Shown in pieces: positions 23,418 to 35,672 of a stretch of DNA of 64,000 bases. Position 1 is the first letter of the stretch. Every line of letters begins with the position of its first letter. Both the position numbers and the translations under genes were made by a program. The DNA is from Cheiracanthium punctorium (lineage: Eukaryota > Arthropoda > Arachnida > Araneae > Cheiracanthiidae): assembly GCA_038373885.1 (NCBI GenBank), contig JAWZYV010018289.1:62001-126000 (forward strand). Reading direction: 5' to 3'. Under the pieces are notes generated by a model that had not been told where the DNA came from, did no database searches, and saw only the letters and a list, made by a program, of their open reading frames with translations.

Positions 23418-23717
23418 CAGCGGTTCTCAACCTTTTAACGTAGCGCCCCCCAACAAAGGCTAACTTAGGGTGGCATGCCCCCCTCCTCACATTTTTCAGC
23501 ATACATTGTTTTTTAATCCTTAAGAATGAACATTTAGTCGAATTTTATACAAAATAATGTTATCAGTAAAGTTTGAATGAACATTTTAAGCAAAAGTGGA
23601 TATATTTTTGAGTAAAAATGAGAATAAATAAGATGATTTTTTAAAAACATGCATCACTACTTGCTCTTTGGTTTTTCTCGTGCACCCCCCCCCCCATGGA
23701 AATTTAAGGTTGAAGAC
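23418..23717. mobile_element. hAT (Charlie/ZBED-type) MITE, right end worn
   Basis: The left end CAGCGGTTCTCAACCTTTT is the common terminus of ZBED-type hAT elements. The right side reads CCATGGAAATTTAAGGTTGA and then departs from the expected GAACCACTG. No TSD was found, consistent with damage at the right end. Confidence 0.6.
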
Positions 23718-24868
23718 AAAATTAACCATACGGCTACCTTTTCATTATTTGTGTAGAATAGCAGTATTTTCACACTAATTGACCCTTTCTCAAAAATACA
23801 CCCGATCAAAACAACCTTTCTTTGCTATTTCACACTACATTTTAAATTGGTTTTTGTTTTATATATTATTTTAAGAAAAAAATGATTTTTAAAAATTCAA
23901 AAAATCGACATTGATATTCACAAAAACAGATAATAAATTTCGCTAAAATAAACAGTTTTCCAAAAATGGGACCTTGAAAAAAAAATCTTCAATCAACCCC
24001 TGTTTATTGACCCACAAGTCTTACAGACCATTACGACAGAGATCAAAGTAAGAAAATAAGTCTCCAACTCAGTCTAGGGTTGGACAATTATGTTACAGAT
24101 ATTACAAAGAAACTTTTTTTAAGAGTTATTATTGCAGTAAATATAATTTTTTAATACCTAAAGCAGGGAAATTTTGGGGGCCCCAAGCTATTTCACTACT
24201 TGCGTGTGTGAACATTGGTTTCTGAAAATAGCACTCTATTGTTAAAAACTAGTTTATGATGTATATTCTTAAATTCGAAATACATGTTTATTATAAAAGT
24301 AAACTGGGCTGAGTTGGAATTTTATTTCCAATCCATAAATAAGTTAGTATAAACAAAGAGAAAAGGGGTATTAAAAATAGTACTAGAAATTTCATAAATA
24401 AAAGATGACACACAACTTAAAAATGACTTTAAATGAGTTCAATACGTAGATGATGATATAAAAATTTTCAAAAAATCATAATACAAGAGACGGCTCAAGA
24501 ATACATTAAAACAAGTTAATACTAGTAATATTGTAACACATGATTACTGTATCTGTCAATAGTAGCAATATTTCCACAGAAAGTTAAACTAGAGTTATGC
24601 AAAACGAAGTAAAATTGATTCCGATTTCATTCACACAGTCGATTCCATTAGAATAAATTCAATTTCAATTTTGATCGGAATGCCACAGTTATATGCTTAG
24701 TTGAGTTGAAAAGTCAATATGCATCTCAAAATAATTATAATATGTTTATGTATATATTATGCAGTACTTACCTATCTAACTCCTTGTAGTAAACAAAAAT
24801 CAAAATCAAGAAAGTTGTTCAGTTACTAAGGCTACAAGAGAAACTGGTTTTCGTGCAGCCTCGTCTTG
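23718..24868. other. Unassigned AT-rich stretch
   Basis: No coding signal or element end is supported. Confidence 0.5.
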
Positions 24869-24955
24869 TAACAAGCGTCTAGATAGTGGAAAGAATCCTG
24901 CTTCTCATCTCTTTCCTTCCCAGTGCGCATTCTGTGTCGCGCATGATGTCAAAGG
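24869..24955 (+). repeat. Arm A of a long-range inverted repeat
   Basis: About 85 bases, including AAGCGTCTAGATAGTGGAAA and CCTTCCCAGTGCGCATTCTG, recur inverted at 29415-29500 with few differences. GC content and complexity are above the surroundings. It might be the end of an element or an inverted duplicate of a host promoter region; the small gene at 26698-27619 lies between the arms. Confidence 0.75.
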
Positions 24956-25037
24956 TGAATGGGAACGGAAGAGGGTAGAGGGGAAACTTCTCGCTCATTC
25001 TGCATTTGGCTTTGCTAGCTGTTGCTACCAAGACCTC

Positions 25038-25071
25038 CTATATACTAAACAGACCTGTTCATCCTAGCCAG
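25038..25071 (+). repeat. Arm B of an inner inverted repeat
   Basis: CCAAGACCTCCTATATACT followed by AAACAGACCTGTTCA recurs inverted at 27890-27925 with one extra base. Weaker similarity continues inward (a CCACC box on each side). Together with arm A this gives two concentric inverted pairs around the small gene. Confidence 0.7.
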
Positions 25072-25789
25072 CTCTACGGGAGAAAATGTCCGCGCACTAA
25101 ACTGGATTACGCAGCTTAACGCCACCAGATGGCAGTACAAACTCATGCACTTTTTTTGCAAATAGCATGCAAATTCAATTGATCTATCTTGTATTTTACG
25201 CAGCTATTGCTTTTAAAATTTACTTTCATAAAGTAAAACAGGCCTTTTTTCCGTTTGAGTAATATCGGTTTGTCTTTAAAAAATCATTGAGAGAAAATTA
25301 CTAGCTTAAATAAGAAAAAAAATAAATGCATTTTTTAGTATTGTCATTCGGAAGAATTATCGGCACGATGACAGAGCATTCTAACAAATTTAAATTTACG
25401 ATAGAGGGCAAAAGCTCTTTTTATTAAGTAATAGAGTAATCGATAAAAGTCTATTTAAGAAAAAACATAAATTTAATTTATTCATTATATTAAATGTTCA
25501 TCGTTAACGTTGTTTGTTTAAAATTCGTTCAAAATAGGTTGATCATGACTCAATATGTTGTTTTATTTAAAATATGAATTTAAAAAATTTCTTTAACATG
25601 GTTCTTGTTCTAAAAAAAAAAAAAAGAGTACTGCATAAGCATATTTAAAATATATTCTTTAATAATTTATAAGACTTTAGTTGAATTCAATACGATTTTT
25701 CCCCCACAAGAGGAGTGATATTTAACATGGGAGAAAGAGATATATAGTATTTTTCATGTATAAAAAATAATTTTCAGTGTAAATTTTTC

Positions 25790-25982
25790 CGAGGCCATAC
25801 CCAGAAAAAATTTTGGTGTGTGTGTGTGTGGGGGGGGGGGCTGAAAATTTCGGGGCCGGGGTACCAAAAGGTGAAAAAGGCTAAAATTTTCACAATAATT
25901 CTTCATTATTATTGTTTAACAAAATTTTAAATTTCGGGGAGGGGGGACCAGGGGGTGTGGTCCCCCCTGGATACGGCCTTGG
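25790..25982. mobile_element. Short hAT-like MITE, 8-bp TSD
   Basis: AATTTTTC flanks at 25782-25789 and 25983-25990. The ends read CGAGGCCATACCCAG and (reversed) CCAAGGCCGTATCCAGGG. The interior has G and GT runs. It is the same general family as the element at 35067-35696. Confidence 0.75.
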
Positions 25983-26697
25983 AATTTTTCAGAAGTGTGA
26001 AAAAAAATGTCTTTTTGATGAATGCTTTTCATAACAAAATTGTGGCAGTTAAATATACTTAAAAGCAGGGTTTTACTTATTGAAAATCATTTGATTTTTT
26101 TTTATAATTCTATTTTTCATCAGCATTGTGTTTTTAAATTTTTGCAATGTACTTGGGGCAGTCTGTTATCAGAAATAACTTCTTAACTATATAGTATATT
26201 CTACTCACCGATTAACAAAAATTAAATATCTATGTTTTAACCTAGACATTCTATTATTTTGTAGTTGGATAGTGCAAACTAAATAAGAGTTAAATTTAAA
26301 GAACAAATCAAATGTTTATTTAATACAAACCATTTATTTAATAAAGCCACAGTCCATACAATATACAATATTTTTAAGCAAATGAATTATCAATTTAATT
26401 GTTTCAATGAAAACATTATTTTCGGTGGTTTGTCAACTCCCAATTTCTTATGAAAGCTAGAATGAACAATATCAAAAGAAAAAAAAATTCTTTTTCTGTT
26501 CCAGCAGATAAAGCCACAGCTCTGTTGTTATTTGGTACATAAACTGAATTTCACTCTTCATAAAGACTCCTTGAACTATTTGGGTCTTCATCAAAAGGAG
26601 AAGGAGCTTCTAAATATGAACACTCATTCACTCAGTTGTTCAGCCTAGTCATTCATATCAGCTCTACATTGTAACATCAAGTAAAAGCAATAAGAAA

Positions 26698-27619
26698 TTA
26701 ACAGCTATATGCAATGGCTGTGGGTCCCCCAGCGTATTCTGGTGATATATTATCTCCCAGATAATGCTGTATTAACTGCTCAAAAGGCATGGGTTTCATC
26801 GGAGCCATCCGACTCATTGTAGCCCACTTTATGCATGTCATGTCAAAATTTGTAGCAAAAGGAGTGCTTAAAATAATTAAAAAAAACTTTGTAAAACAAC
26901 ACCATAAAGTTTAATTCAACGCCCATATAGTTGTTTCGAGCAAAACTTTTTTACCCTTCATGTTGTTTATGTAAGGGAAAAGTACTCAGTAGAGGCCATC
27001 CAAAAATGTCATACTTAGGAAGGAAGGGGGTGATAACAAAAAATGTAACATAACACATTTTGGTTAAAACAAAAACATTTCAAATCAGCAGTGTGTGTTT
27101 GTGCAATATAGTGTATACATGTGACAGGGGAAGGAGGTCAAAAACATTGAAAAAAACTGTGACATTACTTAGGGACAATCCCATATCAGTATTTTCAAAC
27201 ATTTACAACATAAATTTCTTTACATATTTTCATGTAAAAAGTAGTAAATTTAGCGCTAGTAGAAGTAATCTGCCATTGTTTTCTGCTTATTTTAATTCTA
27301 TTTTTATAATCCCTATGATTGTGTGTAGAATTTGCATATATTATTCATAAATATACCGTCAATGAATGACTAGTTTATATTTCTAACTATCTGTGCGCAT
27401 ACTACGCAACTCACACGTGCACAACACGAAAGTTAATTGCATACTGAGTGGTGGTTATTGATTAATCTAAAAAAGCAATTACATAAAACCGAATTTTTAT
27501 ACACAGAGAATTGACAGAGCATTACTGTTGACAATAACGATTTACAAATCAAACCGTAATCATGCGATCATAGTGCAAAAATTAAATACTTACCTTCTTG
27601 AAAAATGGTCTTGATCCAT
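26698..27619 (-). CDS. Small two-exon gene, 64-residue protein
   Basis: Exon 1 (27594-27619) has ATG and eight codons (MDQDHFSR) and ends AG before GTAAGT. Exon 2 (26698-26866) follows an acceptor TTATTTTAAG. The split codon AG+C gives Ser, and the frame then stays open for 55 residues to TAA. Total coding length is 195 bases. The peptide has STPFATNFDMTCIKWATMS, then RMAPMKPMPFEQLIQHYL and ends AGGPTAIAYSC. Phase, splice signals and composition all agree, so this looks like a real, perhaps conserved, small protein. I do not recognise it. There is no signal peptide or membrane segment. Five methionines sit in a 15-residue basic stretch, and C- and W-containing segments are the obvious marks to search. 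The intron is 727 bases. Confidence 0.6.
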
Positions 27620-29414
27620 TTTTCTCTTATAATTATATAGCTGGGAAACTCATGGAACGAAACTTTTACTCCATCTGATCCAGACGTAAAAGTCTGCTAT
27701 CTGACTTTCAAAAGAGAACACAACAATATGGCATCTTTGAAAACATAATAATCGTGAAAATTAAAGCTAATTAATTCTACCACACTGAAAGTCTTACACG
27801 TGAGGAATTGAATGTTCACTCCTATATTTGTATTAGCTACTAGCGCCCTCTATCGGTGGTTTCATTTTTCCAAGCGGACAAGCCTTTGCTCGGCGTGAAC
27901 AGGTCTGTTTCAGTATATAGGAGGTCTTGGTTGCTACTTGTTTCTCGCACCTCGTTGCTCTATTCCCGATGTCCGATTCAGGGAGTGAGCTTTTTCAAAG
28001 CAGCAAAAGGCCCTTTTCAGGGCAAATTACATAGATAGGCTAAAAATCTGTACCACTCATACAATTTTCATTGTAACTGGTTGTTTTAAACTATTGCACC
28101 ATACTAAAGGGTTTTAATGATAAGCAATTTCTTTTTATGCAATACATTTTACAAGGGGCCTGGTATTTTTTTAAATAAAAAATCAACTTTTAAGAGTTGA
28201 CCTATAAACAAAAAGACCCAGTGAGAATCCATTTCAACATAAGTGAAAAGAAACACTCCCAAAGAAAATAAAGACTTTCAATTTCTTGTTTTTTAAAGTA
28301 AACTAATCCCATAAAAACAAAAATACATATAATCAGTGCCACAACTAAAGTTTAGTTCACACAGTACGAACCTTAATTTTTGGCAAATGAGGCATGGCTG
28401 GGGGGGGGGGGGGCATGTGCCCCATTTGACCTCCCCTAGATGCATGCCCATATATAATAGCAAAATATAAAATTCATTATTTTTTGAAAAAAGATTTGAA
28501 TTAGATTGTAAAAAATCATGATTTTAAATATTTTATTTTAATCCTATTAAAATCTATATAAGCTAAAGATTAAATATTATGATAGTATAACTAACTAGGA
28601 GCAGGAAGGGGGGGGGGTAACTGCCCTTTCAAAAAAAGTTCAATAAAATTCCGATATGACCCATTTGAAAATATTTTCAGCAATAGAAAACAGTTTACCC
28701 TTAAAAAGTTCTCCAGTTGAGGCAGATATCCCTCGTGTAAGTTTACCATAACACAGCAGAACAATGTTCAAAATTAATTTAAATTGAAAACATTTAGCAG
28801 AAACACAACAAAGTCAATCCATTTACACAGTCACACGCTTTCTTATTATTGTCAAATGAACACATCAATCAAACTAACTCCCATATTACTGCAATTATTG
28901 AGCTAAGGGCACTAATTCCTGCACCTTAAATATGATTCTTTTAAAGGTGTACAAAAGAAAAACAAAACAAAAAAATCCTTTTTCTTTTACCTTTCAAAAA
29001 AGATTGTGTATGAATAATTTTTTTAAAAATAATTTCAATTATTAGCATATTTTTTTATTGTTCTGAATCTTGCTCACAGCAAACTTCCTGAAAGCATTAA
29101 AAATTTTATTTTATTTTAATCATCAAATTTATAACATTAAATTCATCAAGCATAACTGGAACTAATTTCCGATATCTATGCGAATATCACGCTAAACTGT
29201 CAGAGAAAGCCAATAACACTATTTTCAGAGACCGTAAGGCAAATTACAGCTATCTTAAAACATTATTTATTTCACAATAAAGTGAGGTAACTTAAAAATT
29301 TTTTAAACAAACATTTGTTTGAATACGATGTCAATATAAACATAATCAATCGTTCACGAAGTGTGTGTGTGTGCTTTGGTCTCATGCTGCTCTTGTCCAC
29401 CCCCATTCGACATC
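27620..29414. other. Upstream of the small gene; otherwise unassigned
   Basis: The first 150 bases on the - strand side would be its 5' untranslated region and promoter. Arm B' of the inner inverted repeat is at 27890-27925. A G run lies at about 28400. No other gene is seen. Confidence 0.45.
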
Positions 29415-29500
29415 GTGCGCGACACAGAATGCGCACTGGGAAGGAAAGAGATGAGAAGCAGGATTGTTTCCACTATCTAGACGCTTGTCTTCTTGTATCC
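29415..29500 (-). repeat. Arm A' of the long-range inverted repeat
   Basis: It is the inverted partner of 24869-24955. The ORF at 29315-29512 crossing it is not supported as coding. Confidence 0.75.
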
Positions 29501-30639
29501 TTCCGCAAGTGAGTGCTGTTGCAAGGCTCAATTCGGAACAACCGCTCCGCAGTGTATTCGTGTATTGGTTGTGAGTGTTGATGGTTAAACAAAAGGCGCG
29601 CTTGTTTATAAATTGCCGGCGTTATATATGTTGTCAAAATTTATGTTGAATTTTAACGTATGATATTTAGTTCATAGTAAGTTATAAATAATTTTTATCG
29701 ATTTTCTTAATAAAACAGTGTAATTCTGAAACATTTGTATACTATAACCCTTTTATCTTCACAAAAGTATAGACAGAAAAATTACTTTCGGGTCTTGCCA
29801 TGTCAAATCAACACATAAAATAGCAGTTTACAACCCGAAACCCTCCGATTTTTTTTTTTAAAAGTAGCACAGTTATTGTCCACCATGACTTGTAGCCAGA
29901 TATCAAATTTTAAATTCCTATCTCGTTTTTTTCAAAAGTTACGAAATTTTAAACTTTTTTAAAAAGTGAAAAAAATGTGATGCTGTACCGCATAAAATAG
30001 CACTTAACTTATGTGTTATTTGTGCTACTGTAATAAATGAGGGCTCATTTTAAAGCTCTTGGCACAAGCTTTTTGGGGATATATAACATGATGTCAGAAC
30101 TCGAATAAAAAATCTAGGCCACTTGACTTTGACCTTGAATATCTCAAAATATGCTCTTTTTGTTTTTCTTGATTTTTTTAATATTTTAATCACCTATTAT
30201 TGTTTTATAAGATTGCAGATTTTCAAGCTGTGATTGGCAAGGCTTTTTAAGTTATGAATTTTTAAAGAAATAACATTCACATCTATGTGCATTGCAGTAC
30301 TATCTATTTATTGTTATTATTAGTTATAATTATGAAAACATTGCCCAAATTTTCATTCTTATTTATCCACATAAAAATTATGTTTAACAGACATTCTCAC
30401 TCAGCCGTTTGTTTGATATGTATACATAGTGTTCATATTTTTAGGCCTGAGAAGTTATTCATGCATTGTATAAATTAGTTCTGTTTACTATTTGCTTTTT
30501 TTTTGCATAGCCGATGTCGTTGATTTAGTGATTGAATCTTTTGCTGAAATTGTATAAGTTCTTCCTGTAACAGTGTTTAAATCAACTTTTTTATATGTTG
30601 CTTCTAGATATAGTCAAAATAGCTTCCTTTACAGTAAAC

Positions 30640-30947
30640 GCATAAGATGGTGAAGGTTGAAACTGCTAAAACTATCTGCAACAAACAACAGCTGCACTGC
30701 TTCAATCCACAGAATGAAAACAACATTCAAATTAATTAAAAAATATTCTAGAGCCACAATGCTTAAAACTGCATGTATCTCCAGCAAAACTGAACTACCC
30801 TTGACGGATATTTTCAGATTTGTAATGTGTGTATATGTGGAAAATTGGTGGGTTGCCTGCGTGTTGAACATCTTTAAAGAAACAGAAGTTAAAATTATGT
30901 TATTGCATCCACATGGACCTTCGCCGTCTTATGCATATCCTGTAAAG
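30640..30947 (+). pseudogene. C-terminal scrap of the long-TIR transposase
   Basis: Within the 120-codon frame 30657-31019, FRFVMCVYVENWWVACVLNI and MLLHPHGPSPSYAYPVK match the VACIYEKEWWLGKV and FFHPCG block of the first element's transposase. The coding sequence is cut at PVK by the hAT insertion. It resumes after the insertion at 37079 with EDILTVPRSNILKKL and a stop. The HPHGPSPSxxxP motif is a good family marker. Confidence 0.6.
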
Positions 30948-31129
30948 CAGTGTTTCTTAACCTTTTTGGAACAATGGACCACTTTAAAAATTTTAAATAT
31001 GTCACGAACCCCTCTGTGAAAAAAAAATTGCTTAAACATCATTTATTACAAATTATATTCTGTTTTATTATTTAATTATTTTAATATTTTTATTTTAATA
31101 GTATAAAAAATTTGAAGAAATTAAAATTT

Positions 31130-32916
31130 TTAATGTGAAGACTGTTGCTGCTTTTCCTTGATTAACGGATTGAATTGAGGGATGGTTTTTGACAAAGCAA
31201 TGCGCATATCATGTTCAACATTCAGTCGATTTCGATGTTTTGTTTTTATTGTGACAAGTGTGGAAAATCCCGCTTCGCAAAGATATACTGTAGCAAACGG
31301 AATAATAGCTGCCATAGCTCGTTTTACAAGCAATGGATAGGCTTCTCTTAAAGAAGACCATTTTTAACAAGGACTTTGCTTTCAAATCAATTAGCTCATC
31401 TTTGGCAAGGTTCATGTCATCGATACAGTCAATATCACAAAGAAAAGGTTTACGAATCCACAACTCATCTTTTATATTTATTCCATCTGAATTGAAATAT
31501 TTTTCAAATGAAACTTGAAGTACTTCCAGGTGTTTATAGATTTCATTTTTTCAAGTTATTCAATAACAAACTATCTTGCCGAGATACATTTTCAAAAAGC
31601 ACTTCGTCCAACATTTGAAAGTTTGCATATATCCCATTTTGAATTCAAGTTTTTCAGAGTGACATTTTCAATAAAAATGCCTGTAGTTTCTCTGTGGCAT
31701 CCATAAATGTTGTATCAGGCCCTTGAATTGAAAGACATATATAGTTCATGTGGTTAAAAATGTCTGCCAGGTAAGCCAATTTACATATAAAATCTTTTTT
31801 CTTGAAATATTCGAAGAGTGAGTTATGTTTTTCTTCTAAAATTGTGATACTTCTGTCTTCAACATGAAAATTCGTTTCAAAACCTGCCCTCATGACAGCC
31901 AGCGCACTTCTGTGTGGTACAGAAGTACCTCATGTTCTGCGTTCATTTCTTGACACAATGTTTTAAAAAGACGATGATTAAGAGCTCTACTTCTAATAAA
32001 ATTAACAGTTTTAATAACTATTGACAATACTTCTTTTAAGCTGGTTGGAAGAGTTTTTGTAGCCAGTGCATGTCTATGTAAAAAACAATGTGTAACAATA
32101 ACATTAGCAGCCTCTTTTTTACCGAATGGGCAAAACCAGATTTATTGCCAAGCATCGCAGGTGCTCCATCCATACAAAGTGAATGAAGATTTTGTTTCCA
32201 GTCGAAGTCGTGTTTGGAAAAGAAAACATTTAAAATCACTAAAATATCAACTGCCTTTGTAGTTTGCAAAAGAGGCTCACGAAATAAGAATTCTTCTTTG
32301 ATAGTATCAGCAGACACGTAACGAACAAAAACAAGAAGTAGACTACAATTCGAGATGTCTGTAGTTTCATCCAGTTGCATACTAAAGGGAAATGGCGATG
32401 CTTTCAATTCATCGATGATCTGTTTCAAGATATTGCAAGAAATTTCAACTATTCTTGAATGCATCACATCCTTGGACAATGGAATAGCCTCAAGTTTTTT
32501 TCTCTGCTCCAGTCCACAAACTAATTGAACCATTTCCAGCACACATGCCTTAATTAATGTCCCTCCAATAGCATGCGGTTTCTTACTTTTGGCAATACGA
32601 TATGCAACTCTGAAAGTTGCCTCAACCAAAGGTTTTTGTGGAATACCAGATCCAAGTTTGGTTAATGTTCCAGATTTCAAAAACTGGGCTTTCTTTTTTT
32701 AAAAAATTCTAGATGTTTAGGATGAGGATGATCAGGATGAGGATGTTCAGGATGAAGAGATTTGAGATGCTCTATCAATTTTACCGGTTTCATACTGGCG
32801 TTTGCCAAAACTTTTCCACACAGAAAGCATTGTAGCTTTTCAACACCGTCAGATTCCTTCATGCAGCAGAATCCATATTTTACATAATTTTCATCATACT
32901 TCCTTTTTTTGGACAT
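31130..32916 (-). pseudogene. hAT transposase (BED-finger, ZBED5/SCAND3-like), broken
   Basis: Start ATG at 32916. Residues 1-79 carry a BED-type finger (CFLCGKVLANASMKPVKLIEH) and a short HPxHP repeat. A frameshift near 32695 leads to a 214-residue piece (32036-32680) with SMQLDETTDISNCS (first catalytic Asp) and HSLCMDGAPAMLGNKSGF (second Asp). Further frameshifts near 32110, 31900 and 31650-31330 separate the segment 31654-31893 and the C-terminal dimerisation end at 31130-31333 (VYLCEAGFSTLVTIKTKHRN, then RLNVEHDMRIAL). On the - strand a donor (GTAAGA at about 33268) and an acceptor (TTTTTTGTAG just before the ATG) suggest a 5' untranslated intron. It is dead but nearly full length. Confidence 0.88.
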
Positions 32917-34271
32917 TTTGGGCTACAAAAAATATCAAATAATCAAATGGAACATTCAGATCAAACATTAAGACACAAAAATACACTTGTGAAACTCATT
33001 GAAAAACTCATTTGTGATCCACATTTTGGACATTTATACATTGATGAAATCATTCCCTCTTTCATACATTATTCTAACAACACTTTCTTACCCATGACTG
33101 GTAAAACACTAAAATAGCCAACTGAATATTTATTTTTCGCATTCAAAACTTCAGCAAGCGCTAATTCCATAGTGAAATCAAGCATTTAGCAATAATATAA
33201 GCTAAGAAAACACAAAAAAAATATACTACTCACAAAAAGATGAAAGACAAAAATAAATGTACGTCTTACCTCCAGGGCAGATCCAACGGAAATAAAATCG
33301 TGAATCAAGTTTAAAATTATACTGCTATTTCCAACTCAAATTATCGACCAATGAAAAGGCTAAAACAAAAAAGAAATAAATGAGCATGCGCAAAAAAGTG
33401 CCTCAAATTCTCTTCTCCGGAGGAGTGGAAAAAGAAACAGGGTGAAGGTGCGCTAAGGATGAAGTGTTGGGTCAGTGTGATAAAAGTCAGTTTCTAATAA
33501 AATTGTTCTAAAGATTAAAACATAAATACATAAATAAATTTTAAAAAAGTAAATGGTTGCCTGCCCAGTGTTTTTCCCAGGCTTTGTGTCATCCAACAGA
33601 TAAAGGCCAGCTGAGGCTTACTTTGTTTTTGAAAACTTTGTAATATCCAAAGTTTTTATTTTATTTAAGTGTTGAAAAAAAGCAGAGCTATCTAAAAGTA
33701 GTAAAGTTTCTTAAAATTTAAATGTACCTTTAGCTTTGGTGTAAACATCATAAATTAAATCTACCTCTTAAACTAGATTTTTCCTTCTTAAACATAAGGT
33801 AGAGTTGAGTTGTTTCATAGTTCAGCTTCTGATTAAATACCAGAGATTGACAGGGAAATTGCATAAACCTATAGGCAAACTGCTGACCTTGATTCTAGAC
33901 TTGAAAATTAAATAACTACAGGTAAATTTCTGACCTTTAATTGTGCAAACCTATAGATAATTTTCAGACCTTGTTTTCTTTATGCAAATTATTTTGAGTA
34001 GCTCTGCATGCATAATTTGCAGTAACTGTTAAATTAACCCTTTCTGTTTAATATATAATAGAATGGTTTCAGTTAGAGGTGGGGAAAACCGCTATTTTCA
34101 AAGAACAGTTGTTCACCGTTCCCGTTCTTTTTTAAAGAACAGTTCTTTTTCCTGTTCTTTTGAGAACAGGTTCTTTGATTTATGGTAGCTTAATTATGAC
34201 TATTTTATTCAATTTAAAAATGAAAATATACGTCTTTTTAACATGTACTATACTTTAGTACAATTGTAAAA

Positions 34272-34659
34272 CCCGCAGTGGTCTGGGCACTAAACTCCGT
34301 TGCCATAAGAACACGAAAAGTGAAGCAGCATCCGGATTGGCCAGTGCTTGGGAGGGTCAACTTCCTATCGGCTCGACTGCTGTGGGACCGTGTGCCCTAA
34401 TGGGAGCTGGTGCACGTAAAATCCGTCGTGGCTTCAATATCCTCCAAATTGTTAAACGATACCTCTGAGAGTGCCGATTTCAGGGGGTGGGTCCCTCCTC
34501 TGGAATTGGTTCAAAATTAGGGGACCCCAAGCTGAGTCGGAATTCCTCCCACTGGGGCTTATTAAAATGGAAGCAGCCCCTTCTGCCAATCGCCTGCCTA
34601 TTTGAGGGATCTGGCACCGCCCCGCGGGTTGCCAGAGGGCATTAGCAACAACAACAACA
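34272..34659 (+). mobile_element. SINE-like retroposon with (CAA)n tail
   Basis: A 12-bp direct repeat ACAATTGTAAAA flanks it (34260-34271 and 34660-34671). The body starts CCCGCAGTGGTCTGGGCACT and ends in AGCAACAACAACAACA. A variable-length TSD and a simple-repeat tail indicate target-primed retroposition. Clear Pol III A and B boxes were not identified. The - strand ORF at 34452-34718 is not coding. Confidence 0.75.
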
Positions 34660-34764
34660 ACAATTGTAAAATGTTTAAAAAAAACTTTGCAACCAACATT
34701 CTGGCTTTCTTCAATCAAGTATGTTAACAGTAATTTTTTGTAAAAATATTTTAATGGCAGCTGT

Positions 34765-34905
34765 CGTCAAAAAAAGGGTCTCTAGATCTGTGGCACGCGA
34801 TGAACGTTTCGATCGTCCGCCCTCTTGCTAGTAGTTAAGTCGAGCGATGGCAACGGCCGCCCTTTTTTCAGCATTGGGAAATGGTTGCGCCTTAAAGGGT
34901 AAAAA
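34765..34905 (-). mobile_element. Partial copy of the piggyBac-like MITE
   Basis: CTAGATCTGTGGCACGC, ATGAACGTTTCGATCGTCCG and TTTTTTCAGCATTGGGAAA also occur in the MITE at 52554-53201. Only one half is present here and no TTAA ends frame it. It is a truncated copy inside the 34074-36679 element. Confidence 0.65.
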
Positions 34906-35242
34906 AGTACATGCTCCAGCTTAAAAATTAAAGACTCCGTTTAAAAAGCTGTAAGTATCAGGCTCCAGATTAAAAATAATACGCGTGTATAAATATGTCG
35001 ATTGCTTCGGCTACGATTTAAGAAAATGAATACGACTTTGGCATATAAAATTACATGGCTTCCGACCAGGGCCATACCTAGAAAATAATTTCGGAGTCGG
35101 GGAGCATCGTATATCGGGATAAAATTTTCAGGATATATCCCCCACACCCAATTTCTGTCTAATTTAGCAAGATTAAATTTTTTTTTTATTACTGCACAAA
35201 CATTTCGTTCATTTATACATCACTGCATTTCATACCCCTCAC

Positions 35243-35400
35243 CATGGGCGCCGGCAGAATATTTCCCAGGGGGGGCAAAGACTACTTCAACGTATAGTTA
35301 CCATGTTGGAAAGAGCAAAAAAGCAAAGGATAACACTGCATACAAAAATCCAGAGGGAGGGGGCATTGCCCCCCCTTGCCCTATGCTGCCGGCGCCCATG
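35243..35400. mobile_element. 158-bp MITE, perfect 8-bp TSD
   Basis: CATGGGCGCCGGCAG and its exact complement are the ends. CCCCTCAC flanks at 35235-35242 and 35401-35408. Confidence 0.88.
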
Positions 35401-35514
35401 CCCCTCACCATCCCCACACAGAAAAAATTTTCTGGCTACGTCCCTGTATAAATACACCATGTACATATAATGTAATAAGTTCGGGGGAGCGGCGTCCGAA
35501 CTCATAGGACCCCC

Positions 35515-35672
35515 CAGTGGCAGATTAATGCATTTTTGTCGGGGGGGGGGAGGCGGTAAGAGGATTGACATATGCATCCATTTTTTGGAAGGAAAATAGG
35601 ATCTTTTACATTAATTTATTTTTTCTAGGGGGGCGGTTGCCCCCTCCGCCCCCCCCCTTTAATCCGCCGTTG
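35515..35672. mobile_element. 158-bp hAT-like MITE in a C run
   Basis: CAGTGGCAGATTAATG and (reversed) CAACGGCGGATTAAAGG are the ends. Flanks are C runs, so the TSD is not informative. Confidence 0.65.

Noticed and set aside
26990..27170. Possible MITE (CAGTAGAGGCCATCC with inverted AATGTCATACTTAGG)
   Set aside because: Inverted similarity is weak and no TSD could be fixed.
30657..31019. 120-codon ORF taken as one gene
   Set aside because: Its last third reads the hAT terminus after 30948; only the part before that belongs to the long-TIR transposase relic.
35287..35577. 96-codon - strand ORF with a proline run
   Set aside because: It crosses two MITEs and homopolymer runs; composition reflects C runs, not protein.
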